Of a stretch of DNA of 64,000 bases, positions 35,082 to 44,800 are shown piece by piece. The first letter of the stretch is position 1, and the number at the start of each line of letters is the position of its first letter. The stretch covers positions 7,130,001 through 7,194,000 of the forward strand of contig NZ_CP019082.1 in the NCBI RefSeq assembly GCF_001956985.1, written 5' to 3'. Below the pieces are notes generated by a model. It was not told the DNA's origin. It searched no databases and saw only the letters and a list, made by a program, of their open reading frames with translations. Both the position numbers and the translations under genes were made by a program. Origin of the DNA: Paludisphaera borealis. GTDB lineage: Bacteria; Planctomycetota; Planctomycetia; Isosphaerales; Isosphaeraceae.

Positions 35082-37499
35082 TCATACCATTCGAGCCCGT
35101 TTTCGGAGAATCCATTCCGCCGTCAGGATCGTCAGAAACAGCCCAAGCAGCGGCCAGGTGTTCCAGAGCGCGATCGGCGGGTCGGTGTCGAGCGGGACCT
35201 TTGACGGCTTCGGCAGGTCGTTCAGGAGGGTCGAGGCGGCCAGGGGCGTGTAATATTTGCCCCCCGTCGCCTCGGCGACCCGCTTCAGCTCGGGCTCGTT
35301 CATCTGGACGCGTTCGAACTCGCTGGCCGGCGCGTCGACGCGGAACGAGGCGGTCGGGATCGGACCTTCCAGGACCGGCGGCGGCAGCAGGCGGATCTGG
35401 TACTCCCCCTCGGCGGCCTGGGAGAGCGCGCCCTCGAAGACGTTGCGGGTCCCCGGCGACTGGTTGAGCGTGAGCTTGCGGGGGCCGGCGCCGTTGCGCT
35501 CGATCTGGACGACCACCTCGCCGTTGCTGGGCGCCACGCCGGGGTTCGGGAATCGGACCCGGATCTGGATCGGCTGGCCGCGCTCGTAGCTCCGGCGGTC
35601 GGTCTGGATCTCGGCCTGGCGTTGGCCCGCCAGCTTGGAGCGGGCCAGGAACCGGATGGTCTGGACCCAGAACCGCCCGAAGTAGCGGTCGCCCGACCGG
35701 AACCGCCAGCGCCAGGTGTCGTCGAAGGCGTGGAACATCGTCCGGCCGGTGCCGGCGAACTGGTAGAGGATCAGCGGCAGCTTGCCGTCGCTCCCCGTCG
35801 CCGAGGCGTGCTCGGCCAGCACGAGCGCGCCGGGCTTCTTGCGAGGAGCTTCCAGATACCAGTACGACTCGGGCAGGTCTTGCCAGATCTGCGCGCTCTG
35901 CGCCTCATTCTCGCCGAACCGGAAGATCGGGTTCGATCGACCTTCGAGCGTCAGCTCGGGACGGAACTGGGCGACGGCCCCCACGGCGGCGGGGTTGCGG
36001 GCCTCGGCCAGCTCGATCGGCAGCAGGGCTTCCAGGGGCGTCCCCCGGTACGTCAGCGGGTTGAACAGCTCGCCCGCGATGAACAGCAGGCCGCCCCCCT
36101 TCTCGGTGACGAACTCGGAGAGGTTCTGCATCTGCGACTGGCTCAGGAAGCTCGAATCGGCGTCGCCGACGATCACCACGTCGTAGGCGAACAGATCCTC
36201 CTTGGCGGCCGGAAAGCTCGGCAGGGCGGAACGGTCTTGCTCGCTGTACTCGGGGTCGGACGACAGCAGGACCACATTCAGGTCGATCGTCTCCTCGCGT
36301 TCGAGGTAGTTCTTGAGGTAGCGGAACTCGTACCGCGGCTCGCTCTCGACCATCAGGACCTTGAGCTTTTCCTTGCGGACCACGACGGCGCGCTCGATCC
36401 GGTTGTTCTCGGTCTGAAGCTCGCGGGGACGCGGGTCGACTTCGAGGAAGAACGTCCGCTCGCCGGTGACCTTGGGGTGATGGACCAGCTCGACGCGCTT
36501 GGATTGGCCGTCGGCCGGGGCGTCGACCTCGATCGTCTGGATCTCGCGGTCGGCCTTGGGGTCGGTCGAGCCGGGCTCACGCTCCTTGAGCCGGACGGTG
36601 ATCTTCTGCCCCTGGAAGCCGCGGGCGAGCAGCTTGGCCTGGAACCGGACGGCGTCGTCGACGAACACCACGTCGTCGACGAGCAGCTCGGTCAGCTCCA
36701 GGTCGCGCGCCGGCTCGACGCTTCCCAGGCCGACGAGATAGATCGGCACCCCCTTGCGCGCGGCCAGCTCGGCGGCCTTCGACAGGGGCTCGCCCTCGGT
36801 GGTCTGGCCGTCGGTCAGGAGCACGACGGCCGACGGCGGCGCGCCTCGGAGTTCGGTGAGGACTTGCCGGAGGCCGTCGCCCAGGCGGGTCTGGCCGCCC
36901 GACGCCTCGACCTCGCGCAGCTTCTGAACGGCCGGCTCGACGTCCCCGGGGCGGTCGACTTCCGACGCCAGCCGCGCCGAGTTGGAGACGAGGTAGAGCC
37001 GCACCTTGTGCTGCTTCTGGAGTTCGCGGACGAGCTTGGCGTCGTCGCGGAGGATCAGCCCCTTGGCGATCGCCAGCCGCGAGGTCTCGGCGGCGGCGGC
37101 GGCGTCCTTGGCGGTCCCCGCCAGCGCGGCGAGCTCGCCCTGGACCTCGGGCTTTTCGTACTGGTCGGCGATCCGCTCGCTGGCCGAATCGTCGACCATG
37201 ATCGTGATGTACGGGAGCCCCGTGCGGTCGACCGACAGGACGGCCTCAGAGAGCATGAAGACGGCCAGGAGGATCAGGCTGATCCGCAGCGTGGCGAGGA
37301 TCGTCTTGTAGTACGCCGGCGCCCGACCGTCGCGCCGATAGAGCCAGACGACCAGCGCGGCGCCCCCCGCCACGACGGCCAGCAGCGACCACTGCGACCA
37401 CGGCTGGTCGAACCGGACGTGCGGCGCGATGGCCTCGCCGGCGCGGGGAGGTTCGACGCCCAATCGATCAGCCAGGTACTGGAGAATCGTATCCCTCAA
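35082..37499 (-). CDS. VWA-domain membrane protein
   Basis: This is an 805-residue protein. Two membrane segments (about 38-54 and 68-86) precede a von Willebrand A domain with MIDAS residues in MVDDSAS (Asp103, Ser105, Ser107) and VVLLTDGQTTEG. Beta-rich middle domains and a glutamine-amidotransferase-like segment (LFAYDVVIVGDADSSFLS, then GGGLLFIAGELFNPLT) follow. One C-terminal membrane segment (WPLLGLFLTILTAEWIL) ends the protein. It is probably a periplasmic metal-dependent adhesion or scaffold protein held at both ends in the inner membrane. It starts 12 bases after the stop of the BatA-type gene. Confidence 0.88.
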   Translation of the reverse strand: MRDTILQYLADRLGVEPPRAGEAIAPHVRFDQPWSQWSLLAVVAGGAALVVWLYRRDGRAPAYYKTILATLRISLILLAVFMLSEAVLSVDRTGLPYITIMVDDSASERIADQYEKPEVQGELAALAGTAKDAAAAAETSRLAIAKGLILRDDAKLVRELQKQHKVRLYLVSNSARLASEVDRPGDVEPAVQKLREVEASGGQTRLGDGLRQVLTELRGAPPSAVVLLTDGQTTEGEPLSKAAELAARKGVPIYLVGLGSVEPARDLELTELLVDDVVFVDDAVRFQAKLLARGFQGQKITVRLKEREPGSTDPKADREIQTIEVDAPADGQSKRVELVHHPKVTGERTFFLEVDPRPRELQTENNRIERAVVVRKEKLKVLMVESEPRYEFRYLKNYLEREETIDLNVVLLSSDPEYSEQDRSALPSFPAAKEDLFAYDVVIVGDADSSFLSQSQMQNLSEFVTEKGGGLLFIAGELFNPLTYRGTPLEALLPIELAEARNPAAVGAVAQFRPELTLEGRSNPIFRFGENEAQSAQIWQDLPESYWYLEAPRKKPGALVLAEHASATGSDGKLPLILYQFAGTGRTMFHAFDDTWRWRFRSGDRYFGRFWVQTIRFLARSKLAGQRQAEIQTDRRSYERGQPIQIRVRFPNPGVAPSNGEVVVQIERNGAGPRKLTLNQSPGTRNVFEGALSQAAEGEYQIRLLPPPVLEGPIPTASFRVDAPASEFERVQMNEPELKRVAEATGGKYYTPLAASTLLNDLPKPSKVPLDTDPPIALWNTWPLLGLFLTILTAEWILRKRARMV

Positions 37500-37511
37500 G
37501 TGCGGCGAGCC

Positions 37512-39722
37512 TCAGCTAGACGGATCGTTGTGACCGAACTTCCAGGCCGTGATGGATTCGACCAGGAGCAGGAGTAAGACGCCGTAGAGCAGCGGACGGT
37601 GCAGCTCGCCCCGACGGCCGACCGACGCGGCGTTCTGCGCCAGCTCGCGCCAGTTGGTCAGATGGATGAAGTTCCAGCCCGGCAGCCGCTCGGCCAGCGA
37701 GGCTCGTTCGAGCTTCGCGAGGTCGCTCTCGGCCGGGTCAGGGTTGGCGGCGAACGCGACCTCGGTCGCCAGCGGCGGGCCGATCTTCACCTCGTAGGCA
37801 CCCGACGCGTCGGTCTCCACGAAGTGAAGCTGGCTGACGCCCCCGGCGGCCTTCAGCTTGGCCGGCAGCGATTGACCTCGCGGCGTCAGAACCGTGGCCG
37901 AGGCCCCCGCGGCCGACGGGTCGAACGACTGGTCGTAGGGCTGGCCGACGCGGATGTTGCGCTCGGCCGACCGGCCGGCGGCGGCTTCCAGGATCATCCG
38001 CTGCATGATCGGCGGGTAGCTGTGGTGCACGGGCCAATTGGTCCAGCCGGCGTCGGCCGAGGTCGCCGCCTGGAAGACCTTGCCGCGATGCCGGGGCGCT
38101 TCGATCAGGGCCGGGTCGCCGTTCTCGAACGCGAGTGCGACCTGAGCCGTCGAGTCCTTGGAAAGCGTCAGCTTGTGATACCGCCAGGTCAACGTCCGGG
38201 TCAGGCCGGCGACGACCGGGTCGGCCTGGTTGCGGAACTCGGCGAGCAGCGGGTGGCGGTACCCCAGCGGGTTGAACCCGAACGCCGACTCTTTCTTCGC
38301 GGCGTCCCCCACCGGGGCTCCGACGGCGGCCGGCAGCAGCCCCTTGCCGTCGGCGTAAAGCAGCCTGTTGTAGTTGTCGGGCATCACCTGATCGCCGCTG
38401 AAGACGATCACCCCGCCCCCCTGCTTCAAGAAGTCTTCCAGCGCGTCGACTTCCGTCTGGCTGAACTGGGCGACGTTGCAGAGGCCCACGACGTCGAACG
38501 CCTTCAGGTCGCGGCGCGCGAGCTGCGATTCGGAGACGACCTCGACCCGCATCATGTTGGGCTCGCCGGGCGAGCCCTCCGTGGGGGCGAGGGCCTGCGC
38601 CAGGTAGTCGGTCTCGGCCTGGAACGGCTCGGACTTGAAATCGCCGTCGACCAGCAGGACGTTGACCGACTCGCGGACGGGGACGACCAGGCGGCGGTGG
38701 TCGTCGAGCGGCAGGGCGTCCTCGTCGATCGACGCTTCGACCACGTGGTCGCCGGGGCTCGAAAACTGCTGGTTGAAGACGACTGGAACGTCCTCGCCGA
38801 CCGGTAGGTCGACCAGTTGCTCCGGGCCGACCCGGCCGTCGACGGTCAGCCGCACGCGGACGCCCTCGGCCTTGGACGGGCCGAAGTTGTGAACGACGGC
38901 CCGGACCAGCACCGTCGTCGCCGGCGTGACGACCGGCGACTGGACCTGAAGGTCGACGATCGCCCGGTTCTCACTGCCGGCGCGTCCCAGGTCGATCACC
39001 ACCGACCGGGGCCGCCGCGCTTCGAGCTTGGCGACGATTCGCGCCAGCCCTTCCTTGCCGTCGCTTGGGCGAGGCCGCCAGCTCGTCGACTGAAGGTCGG
39101 TCAGGAAGACGACCTCCTTCTGCGGGATTGTGGAGACGTCGAGCACGCGGTCGACGGCCTCGAACGTGGCGTCGAGGTCGGTCCCGGCGTGGCCCAGGAC
39201 CAGCTCCTGGATCTCCTTCTGGACCTCGGCCAGGTTGGGCGAAGGGTCGCCGATTACCACCCGGGGCGGATCGCCCATCAGGACGACGCTCACGGCGTCG
39301 CCCCGGCGCGAGTCCTTGACGAGCTGCGAGGCGACCGTCTTGGCCTGGTCGAACCGGCTCGATCCGGAGGCGGTGTATCCCATGCTGAGCGACGAATCCA
39401 GGACCAGCACGCGGTGGGTCCGCCGTCCCGAGATCACGCTGCCGAAGCTTTCGAGGAACGGCTTGGCCATCGCCGAGACGACCAGGAGGACCAGCAGGCA
39501 GCGGATCGCCAGCAGCAGCCACTGCTCGATCCGAATCCGCCGCTGGTTCTTGCGGATCGCCGCGATCAAGAACCGCATCGCCGCCCACCGCTGCTCGCGG
39601 TGCTTGCGGCGGTTGAGCAGGTGGATCAGGATCGGCACCGACGCCGCCGCCAGCCCGTACAGGAGCGGCGCGTTGGCGAATCCCAAACCCCAGACCAGGT
39701 GCAATCGGTAAAGCGGCAACAT
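37512..39722 (-). CDS. BatA-type VWA membrane protein
   Basis: This is a 736-residue protein opening with the BatA N-terminal domain (ANAPLLYGLAAASVPILIHL, then NRRKHREQRWAAMRFL, and a second membrane segment LLLAIRCLLVLLVVSAMA). The VWA domain has MIDAS residues in LDSSLSMG (109-113) and VVFLTDLQSTSW. A CARDB-like beta domain (AVVHNFGPSKAEGVRVRLTV) and a GATase-like part (DFLKQGGGVIVFSGDQVMP) follow, and a C-terminal membrane helix (LLYGVLLLLLVESITAW) ends it. In Bacteroidetes the Bat proteins with MoxR and DUF58 support envelope stress tolerance; the role here is inferred by analogy only. Confidence 0.92.
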   Translation of the reverse strand: MLPLYRLHLVWGLGFANAPLLYGLAAASVPILIHLLNRRKHREQRWAAMRFLIAAIRKNQRRIRIEQWLLLAIRCLLVLLVVSAMAKPFLESFGSVISGRRTHRVLVLDSSLSMGYTASGSSRFDQAKTVASQLVKDSRRGDAVSVVLMGDPPRVVIGDPSPNLAEVQKEIQELVLGHAGTDLDATFEAVDRVLDVSTIPQKEVVFLTDLQSTSWRPRPSDGKEGLARIVAKLEARRPRSVVIDLGRAGSENRAIVDLQVQSPVVTPATTVLVRAVVHNFGPSKAEGVRVRLTVDGRVGPEQLVDLPVGEDVPVVFNQQFSSPGDHVVEASIDEDALPLDDHRRLVVPVRESVNVLLVDGDFKSEPFQAETDYLAQALAPTEGSPGEPNMMRVEVVSESQLARRDLKAFDVVGLCNVAQFSQTEVDALEDFLKQGGGVIVFSGDQVMPDNYNRLLYADGKGLLPAAVGAPVGDAAKKESAFGFNPLGYRHPLLAEFRNQADPVVAGLTRTLTWRYHKLTLSKDSTAQVALAFENGDPALIEAPRHRGKVFQAATSADAGWTNWPVHHSYPPIMQRMILEAAAGRSAERNIRVGQPYDQSFDPSAAGASATVLTPRGQSLPAKLKAAGGVSQLHFVETDASGAYEVKIGPPLATEVAFAANPDPAESDLAKLERASLAERLPGWNFIHLTNWRELAQNAASVGRRGELHRPLLYGVLLLLLVESITAWKFGHNDPSS

Positions 39723-39762
39723 GGGCTCCCATTCCCGAGAAGGCCGACGACGGCGGCCGGCC

Positions 39763-40668
39763 TTAGCGCTTGCGTTTCCGGGCCGACCGCGACGCCAGGT
39801 AGGCCGAGAGCGCCACGTCCAGGCTCTGGTCGGTGCGCAACGGAACGTAGTCGATGTCGATCAGCCGGCACCCCTTCTTGATGCCGTCCAGAAAGCTCCC
39901 GATCTCCTCCTGGTACGCGCGGCGGAGGGCGTAGGGGTCGGCGAGCACGTCGGGGAGCCCCTCCATGCCCTTGAACAACGTCGGGTCGCGGAACGGGAAG
40001 TCGATCTCGGCCGGGTCCAGGATGTGGAAGACGATCACCTCGTGGCGGCGGTGGCGGAAGTGCTTCAGCCCCGAGAGGACCTTCTCCACGTCGTCGAACA
40101 GGTCCGAGAAGATCGCGATCACCCCGCGCTTCTTGAACCGCTCGGAGAGGTCGTGCAGCACCAGGCCCAGGTCCGACTTCTCCCGCGCGGGGGTGACGTC
40201 GAGCAGGTGGATCAACTCCTTCAGGTGCGACGGCTGGCCGGCCGGCTTGAGGTACCGCCGCACCGCGTCGTCGAACAGCGCCAGACCGACCGAATCCTGC
40301 TGCTGCAAGATCAGGTAGGCGAGCGCCGCGACGACGAACTGCGCATACTTGAACTTCGAGACGTTGTCGCCGGAGGCGTAGGCCATCGACTCGCTCGTAT
40401 CCAGGAGCAGGTAGAGCAGGAGGTTGGTCTCCTCCTCGTACTGCTTCAGGTAGAACTTGTCGGTCTTGGACCAGACCTTCCAGTCGACGTGGCGGACGTC
40501 GTCGCCCGGCACGTACTCGCGGTGCTCGGCGAACTCGACGGAGAAGCCGTGGTAGGGGCTCGGGTGCATGCCCGCCACGTAGCCTTCCACGAGCAGCCGC
40601 GCCTGGAGGTCGAGCCCTTCGAGGCTAGCCAGCGTTCGCGGATCTAAATAGCTTTGGTAGTTTTCCAC
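39763..40668 (-). CDS. DUF58 protein
   Basis: This is a 301-residue cytoplasmic DUF58 protein. The family signature EYVPGDDVRHVDWKVWSKT lies at about 51-69, and the VWA-like part has a complete MIDAS-type DTSESM (90-95) and AIFSDLFDDVEKVL. It starts at GTG inside the end of moxR (44-base overlap, different frame), so both are expected to be translated together. DUF58 proteins act with MoxR ATPases, although the substrate is not known here. Confidence 0.95.
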   Translation of the reverse strand: MENYQSYLDPRTLASLEGLDLQARLLVEGYVAGMHPSPYHGFSVEFAEHREYVPGDDVRHVDWKVWSKTDKFYLKQYEEETNLLLYLLLDTSESMAYASGDNVSKFKYAQFVVAALAYLILQQQDSVGLALFDDAVRRYLKPAGQPSHLKELIHLLDVTPAREKSDLGLVLHDLSERFKKRGVIAIFSDLFDDVEKVLSGLKHFRHRRHEVIVFHILDPAEIDFPFRDPTLFKGMEGLPDVLADPYALRRAYQEEIGSFLDGIKKGCRLIDIDYVPLRTDQSLDVALSAYLASRSARKRKR

Positions 40669-41710
40669 TTTGCTCGGCCTCGTGGTCGTCGACGGGGATC
40701 GTCTTGACGAGACGGTCCACGACGTCGTCGGGCTTCAGTCCTTCCGCCTCGGCGTTGAAATTCGTGATGATCCGGTGCCGGAGCACGGGATTGGCGACGC
40801 TCCGGACATCGTCGATCGACACGTGGTAGTTGCCGTGCAGAACGGCCCGCGCCTTGGCCGCGAGGATCAGGTACTGGCTGGCCCGAGGGCCCGCCCCCCA
40901 GCTCACGTAGTCGCGGATGAACGTCGGCGCGTCGTCCAGGTCGCGGCGCGTCGCCCGGGTCAGTCGGACGGCGTAACGGACAACATGATCGGCGACGGGC
41001 ACCTTGCGGACGATCTCCTGAAGCGCCAGGATCTCGTTCCCCGAGAGCACCTTCGAGACGACCGGCCGATGCGTCGTCGTGGTCAGCCGGACGATGTCCT
41101 GCTCCTCGGCCTCGTTGGGATAGCCCACCATGACGTTGAGCATGAACCGGTCGAGCTGCGCCTCGGGGAGCGGGTAGGTCCCCTCCTGCTCGATCGGGTT
41201 CTGGGTCGCCAGGACGAAGAACGGGTCGGGGAGCCGGTGCCGCTCGCCGCCGGCGGTCACCTGCCGCTCCTGCATGGCTTCGAGCAACGCGGCCTGGGTC
41301 TTCGGGGGCGTCCGGTTGATCTCGTCGGCCAGCACGATGTTGGCGAAGATCGGGCCGCGGAGGAACTTGAACTGGCGGACGCCGGTCGCCTTGTCCTCCT
41401 GGATCACCTCGGTGCCGGTGATGTCCGAGGGCATCAGGTCGGGGGTGAACTGAATCCGGTTGTAGCTCAGGTTCAGCGCGTCGGCGAGGGTGTGGATCAT
41501 CAGGGTCTTCGCCAGCCCGGGGACGCCGATCAGGAGGCAGTGGCCGCGTGCGAAGACGGCGATCAGCAACTCCTCCAGCACGGCGTTCTGGCCCACGATG
41601 ACCTTGCCCATCTCGGCTCGAAGCTTCTCGTAGGCGTCCTTGAGGCGGGCGACGGCCGCCAGGTCGTCTTCGGCCGGCGGTTCGGTCGGGGTCACGGTCG
41701 AGTCGCTCAC
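40625..41710 (-). CDS. MoxR-family AAA+ ATPase
   Basis: This is a 361-residue MoxR chaperone-type ATPase. Walker A is GVPGLAKT (62-69), Walker B IVLADEIN (125-132), sensor 1 LATQNP (167-172) and the arginine finger EAQLDRF (183-189). A lid domain follows, with SIDDVRSVANPVLRHRI near the C-terminus. MoxR proteins activate or assemble partners carrying VWA or DUF58 domains. It is the first gene of the tightly packed part of the cluster, 136 bases after the PQQ-propeller gene. Confidence 0.96.
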   Translation of the reverse strand: MSDSTVTPTEPPAEDDLAAVARLKDAYEKLRAEMGKVIVGQNAVLEELLIAVFARGHCLLIGVPGLAKTLMIHTLADALNLSYNRIQFTPDLMPSDITGTEVIQEDKATGVRQFKFLRGPIFANIVLADEINRTPPKTQAALLEAMQERQVTAGGERHRLPDPFFVLATQNPIEQEGTYPLPEAQLDRFMLNVMVGYPNEAEEQDIVRLTTTTHRPVVSKVLSGNEILALQEIVRKVPVADHVVRYAVRLTRATRRDLDDAPTFIRDYVSWGAGPRASQYLILAAKARAVLHGNYHVSIDDVRSVANPVLRHRIITNFNAEAEGLKPDDVVDRLVKTIPVDDHEAEQSGKLPKLFRSANAG

Positions 41711-41846
41711 GCGCGGTCCTCCCTCTTCTTGGATGACTCGTCCAGCCTCGCGTCGGGCCGGAACGGGCGAGTCGGCGGCTCGACGCCGGGGCTCGAAGGT
41801 ATTATCGACCCCGGGGACGAGCGTTCAAGGAACCAGCGAACTTCCT

Positions 41847-44800
41847 TCAAGGCGTCGGCGACGGCCGCCCCTCTCGGCTCGGCGGGCGGGCGCCCAGGGC
41901 CCAGAGTTCGCGGGGCGTCGCGATCACCGCGCCGCGCGAATCCAACCGCAGATGGACTTCGGCGATCGTCGCCGGAAACACGAATCGTTGCACCAGCGCG
42001 CCGTTCTCTTGCTTGCAGACGACCAGGGGCATCGCCTCGACTTCCTCTTCCCACAGGCTGGAAAGGCTCGGATAGACCAGCACCGAGCGGTCGGACAGAG
42101 CCAGCGACCAGTGGATCAGCTCGCGACCCGACAAGTGCCGCGACCAGAGCGGCGAGCCGTCCTTCAGCGACAGCGCCCGCAGACTTTGCTTGCTTACACA
42201 GTAGAACCGCTGCTCGTCGAAGGCCAGCGCGTCGGGGCGCTCGCCCAGGTCTTCGGTCCCCAGCACGGTCGACCATTGCTTCGATCCGGTGGCCGGGTCG
42301 AGCCGGATCAGCGTCCGGCCGTCGTGGATCACCATCAGATGCTCGGCGTCCACGAACGCCCGGGGCGCTCCGTTGACCGGCATCTCGACGCTCTCGCGGT
42401 AGTCCCAGACGAACTGGCCGCGCTCGAGGTCGAACTTCTTCACCGTCCGGCGGTCGGTGACCACGATCACGTGATCCTCGTCGATCGGCGTCGGCTCGCG
42501 CTCGAGCCCTTCGCCCTCGCTCAGTCCGCACCGCGAGATCGGCCGGCCGGTGACGGTTTCCAGGACGACCAGCTCACTCGGCCTGTCGACCTGCAACACC
42601 AGCCGGGCGGGACCGATCCAGAGTTTGGGATTGATCGCGCCGCCGCGGGGCGTGTACGACCAGTTGATGAATCCGGTGTCGCCGTCGAGGGCGATCAGCT
42701 CGTCGTCGCCGCGGAGCAGGAACAGGCGGCCGGCGACGATCTGGAAATCGTGCAGTACTGTTCCGGGCGTCGCCGCGGGATTCGGCTGGGGATCGTCGCG
42801 GGCGAACGGGTCGGGGCCGCGCCGGCCTCGCGCCGAGCCGTCGCGGCCGAACCGCCACTGGATCGCGCCGGTCTGAACGTCGATCGCCGCCACGTGATGG
42901 GGCGTCGCGGCGAGCAGCTTGTCGGCGAGGTAGCCGACCCAGACCGCCCGCTCGCCCAGCGCGGCGGTCCACCGCCGGTCGCCGGTGGCGGGGTCGAGCG
43001 GCGACAGGCCGGCGTCGGCGGCGAGGAAGACGCGGCTCGAATCAACGGCCGGCGGCGCGCCCGCGGCCGTCAGCGGCCGAGCGGCGTCGGCCCCGTCGAT
43101 CCCCTTCCAGCGCCATCGGCGGACCATCGGCGAGGGGACGGCGGGCCGGGGGCGATCGGCGACGATCCGGGCCAGCGGGTCGCGCGCCAGCTCCGCCGAC
43201 ACCCGCTCGGAGACCGCCGAAACGCGTCCGCCCAGTTCGAGTTGCAGCCGGGGATACCGATCCGCCATCTGCAGGTAGGCGTCGCGGGCCGAGACCAGAT
43301 AGCCCTGCGATTCGTAGATCCGGGCCAGCCGCCAGAGCGCCCGGGCGCGGGCCTCGTCGCTGGGGGCCGAAAGCGTCAGGAGCCGTTTGTAGACGGCGGC
43401 CGCGGCGGTCGGCCGGTTCTGGGATTCGTGCACCGCGCCCAGGGCCAGCAGCGCCTCGGGGACCGCCTCGGCGACCGGGAAGATCCGCGCCACTTCGGCC
43501 AGCGACCGCGCGTCTTGCTCGTCAACGCCCCGTTTGAACAGCTCGCGGGCCTTGCGGTCATAGGAGTCGTAGACCTTGCGGCCGTGGTCGCGGACGATCT
43601 CGGCGAGCCGGTCGCCGACGAACAGGTCGGCGCGAACTGCGCGGCGGCCGTCGTCCGAGCCGACGGTGAGCTGTTGCAGCCGGTCGTCGCCGAGCAGCCG
43701 TTCGAGGATGTCGACGGCTTCCGGAGGACGGCCTCGTTCAAGCTGCACGTCGGCCAGCAGCAAGCGGGCCTTGAGCCTGTCCTGCTCCTGCCGGGCGGCC
43801 AGGACGGCGGCTTCCAGCTTGGCGCCCGCGTCGTCGTACTTCTTCTCGCCGCGAAGCGAGGCCGCGAGCCGGAGCAGGAGTCGGAACTGATGGTCGCGGG
43901 CGGCGTCGATCAGCGGCGAGCCGTCGATCGTCTCGCCGGCGCCGGCGTTGCGGATCGACTGCACGTACGAGTCGAGCGCCAGTTGGTCGCGGCCGACGGC
44001 CTCGGCGGCGCGGGCCAGGCGGTAATGCGTCGGCGCGTGGTGGGGGGCGCGGGCGATCTCGTCGCGGTAGCGTTCGATCAGACGGCTGTTCTGGCAGAAG
44101 ACGACGAGGCCGTCGCTCTGCGCGACGACCAGGTAGCCGTCGCCCGCGACCAGGTTGCCGCCGGTCGTGCGGTACGTCTCCAGCAGCTTGATCGGCGGGC
44201 CGGAACGGGCGCCGCTCGCCTGGTCGAGCACCTGGATCTCGTTGCGGGTCGGCCAGTAGACTCGATCGCCGGCGAGCAGGCCGCGGCCGTAGCCCTCGCG
44301 GCTGCCGCCGGTGTCGGGCCAGGCGTGCAGCAGCTTGCCGTCGCGGACGTCGAACCACAAGACCTTGTCGCCAGTGGCCACGAGCCGGCCCTTGGCGACG
44401 CCCAGCAGGTGCGAGAGCTTCACCTCGTCGGGGATCGCGACGGTCCGCCATTTCAACCGGCCGGTCTGCGCCTCGAAGGCGAAGATCGACGACGCGTCGC
44501 TGGGCGCGACGAACACGAGGCCGTCGTGGACCACGGCGGGGTTCAGGTCGCGCTCACCCCCCTGCCCGCGCCCGGACTCCTGCCGCGGATAGGTCGCCGC
44601 CCAGCGGATCGATCCCGTCTCGGCGTCGAGGGCCGCGAGGGCGCCCAGATTGGTCTGATAGTACAGGACGGGGCCGTCGAGCGAGAGCAGCCGGTGCCCC
44701 GAGTCGGCCGAGGCCAGGGCGCCGAATCCCATGCCCCCCATGGCCATGAAGTTGTCGTTCTCGGACGCCGCGGCCCCCAGGTAGCGCAGCCATCGCAGCG

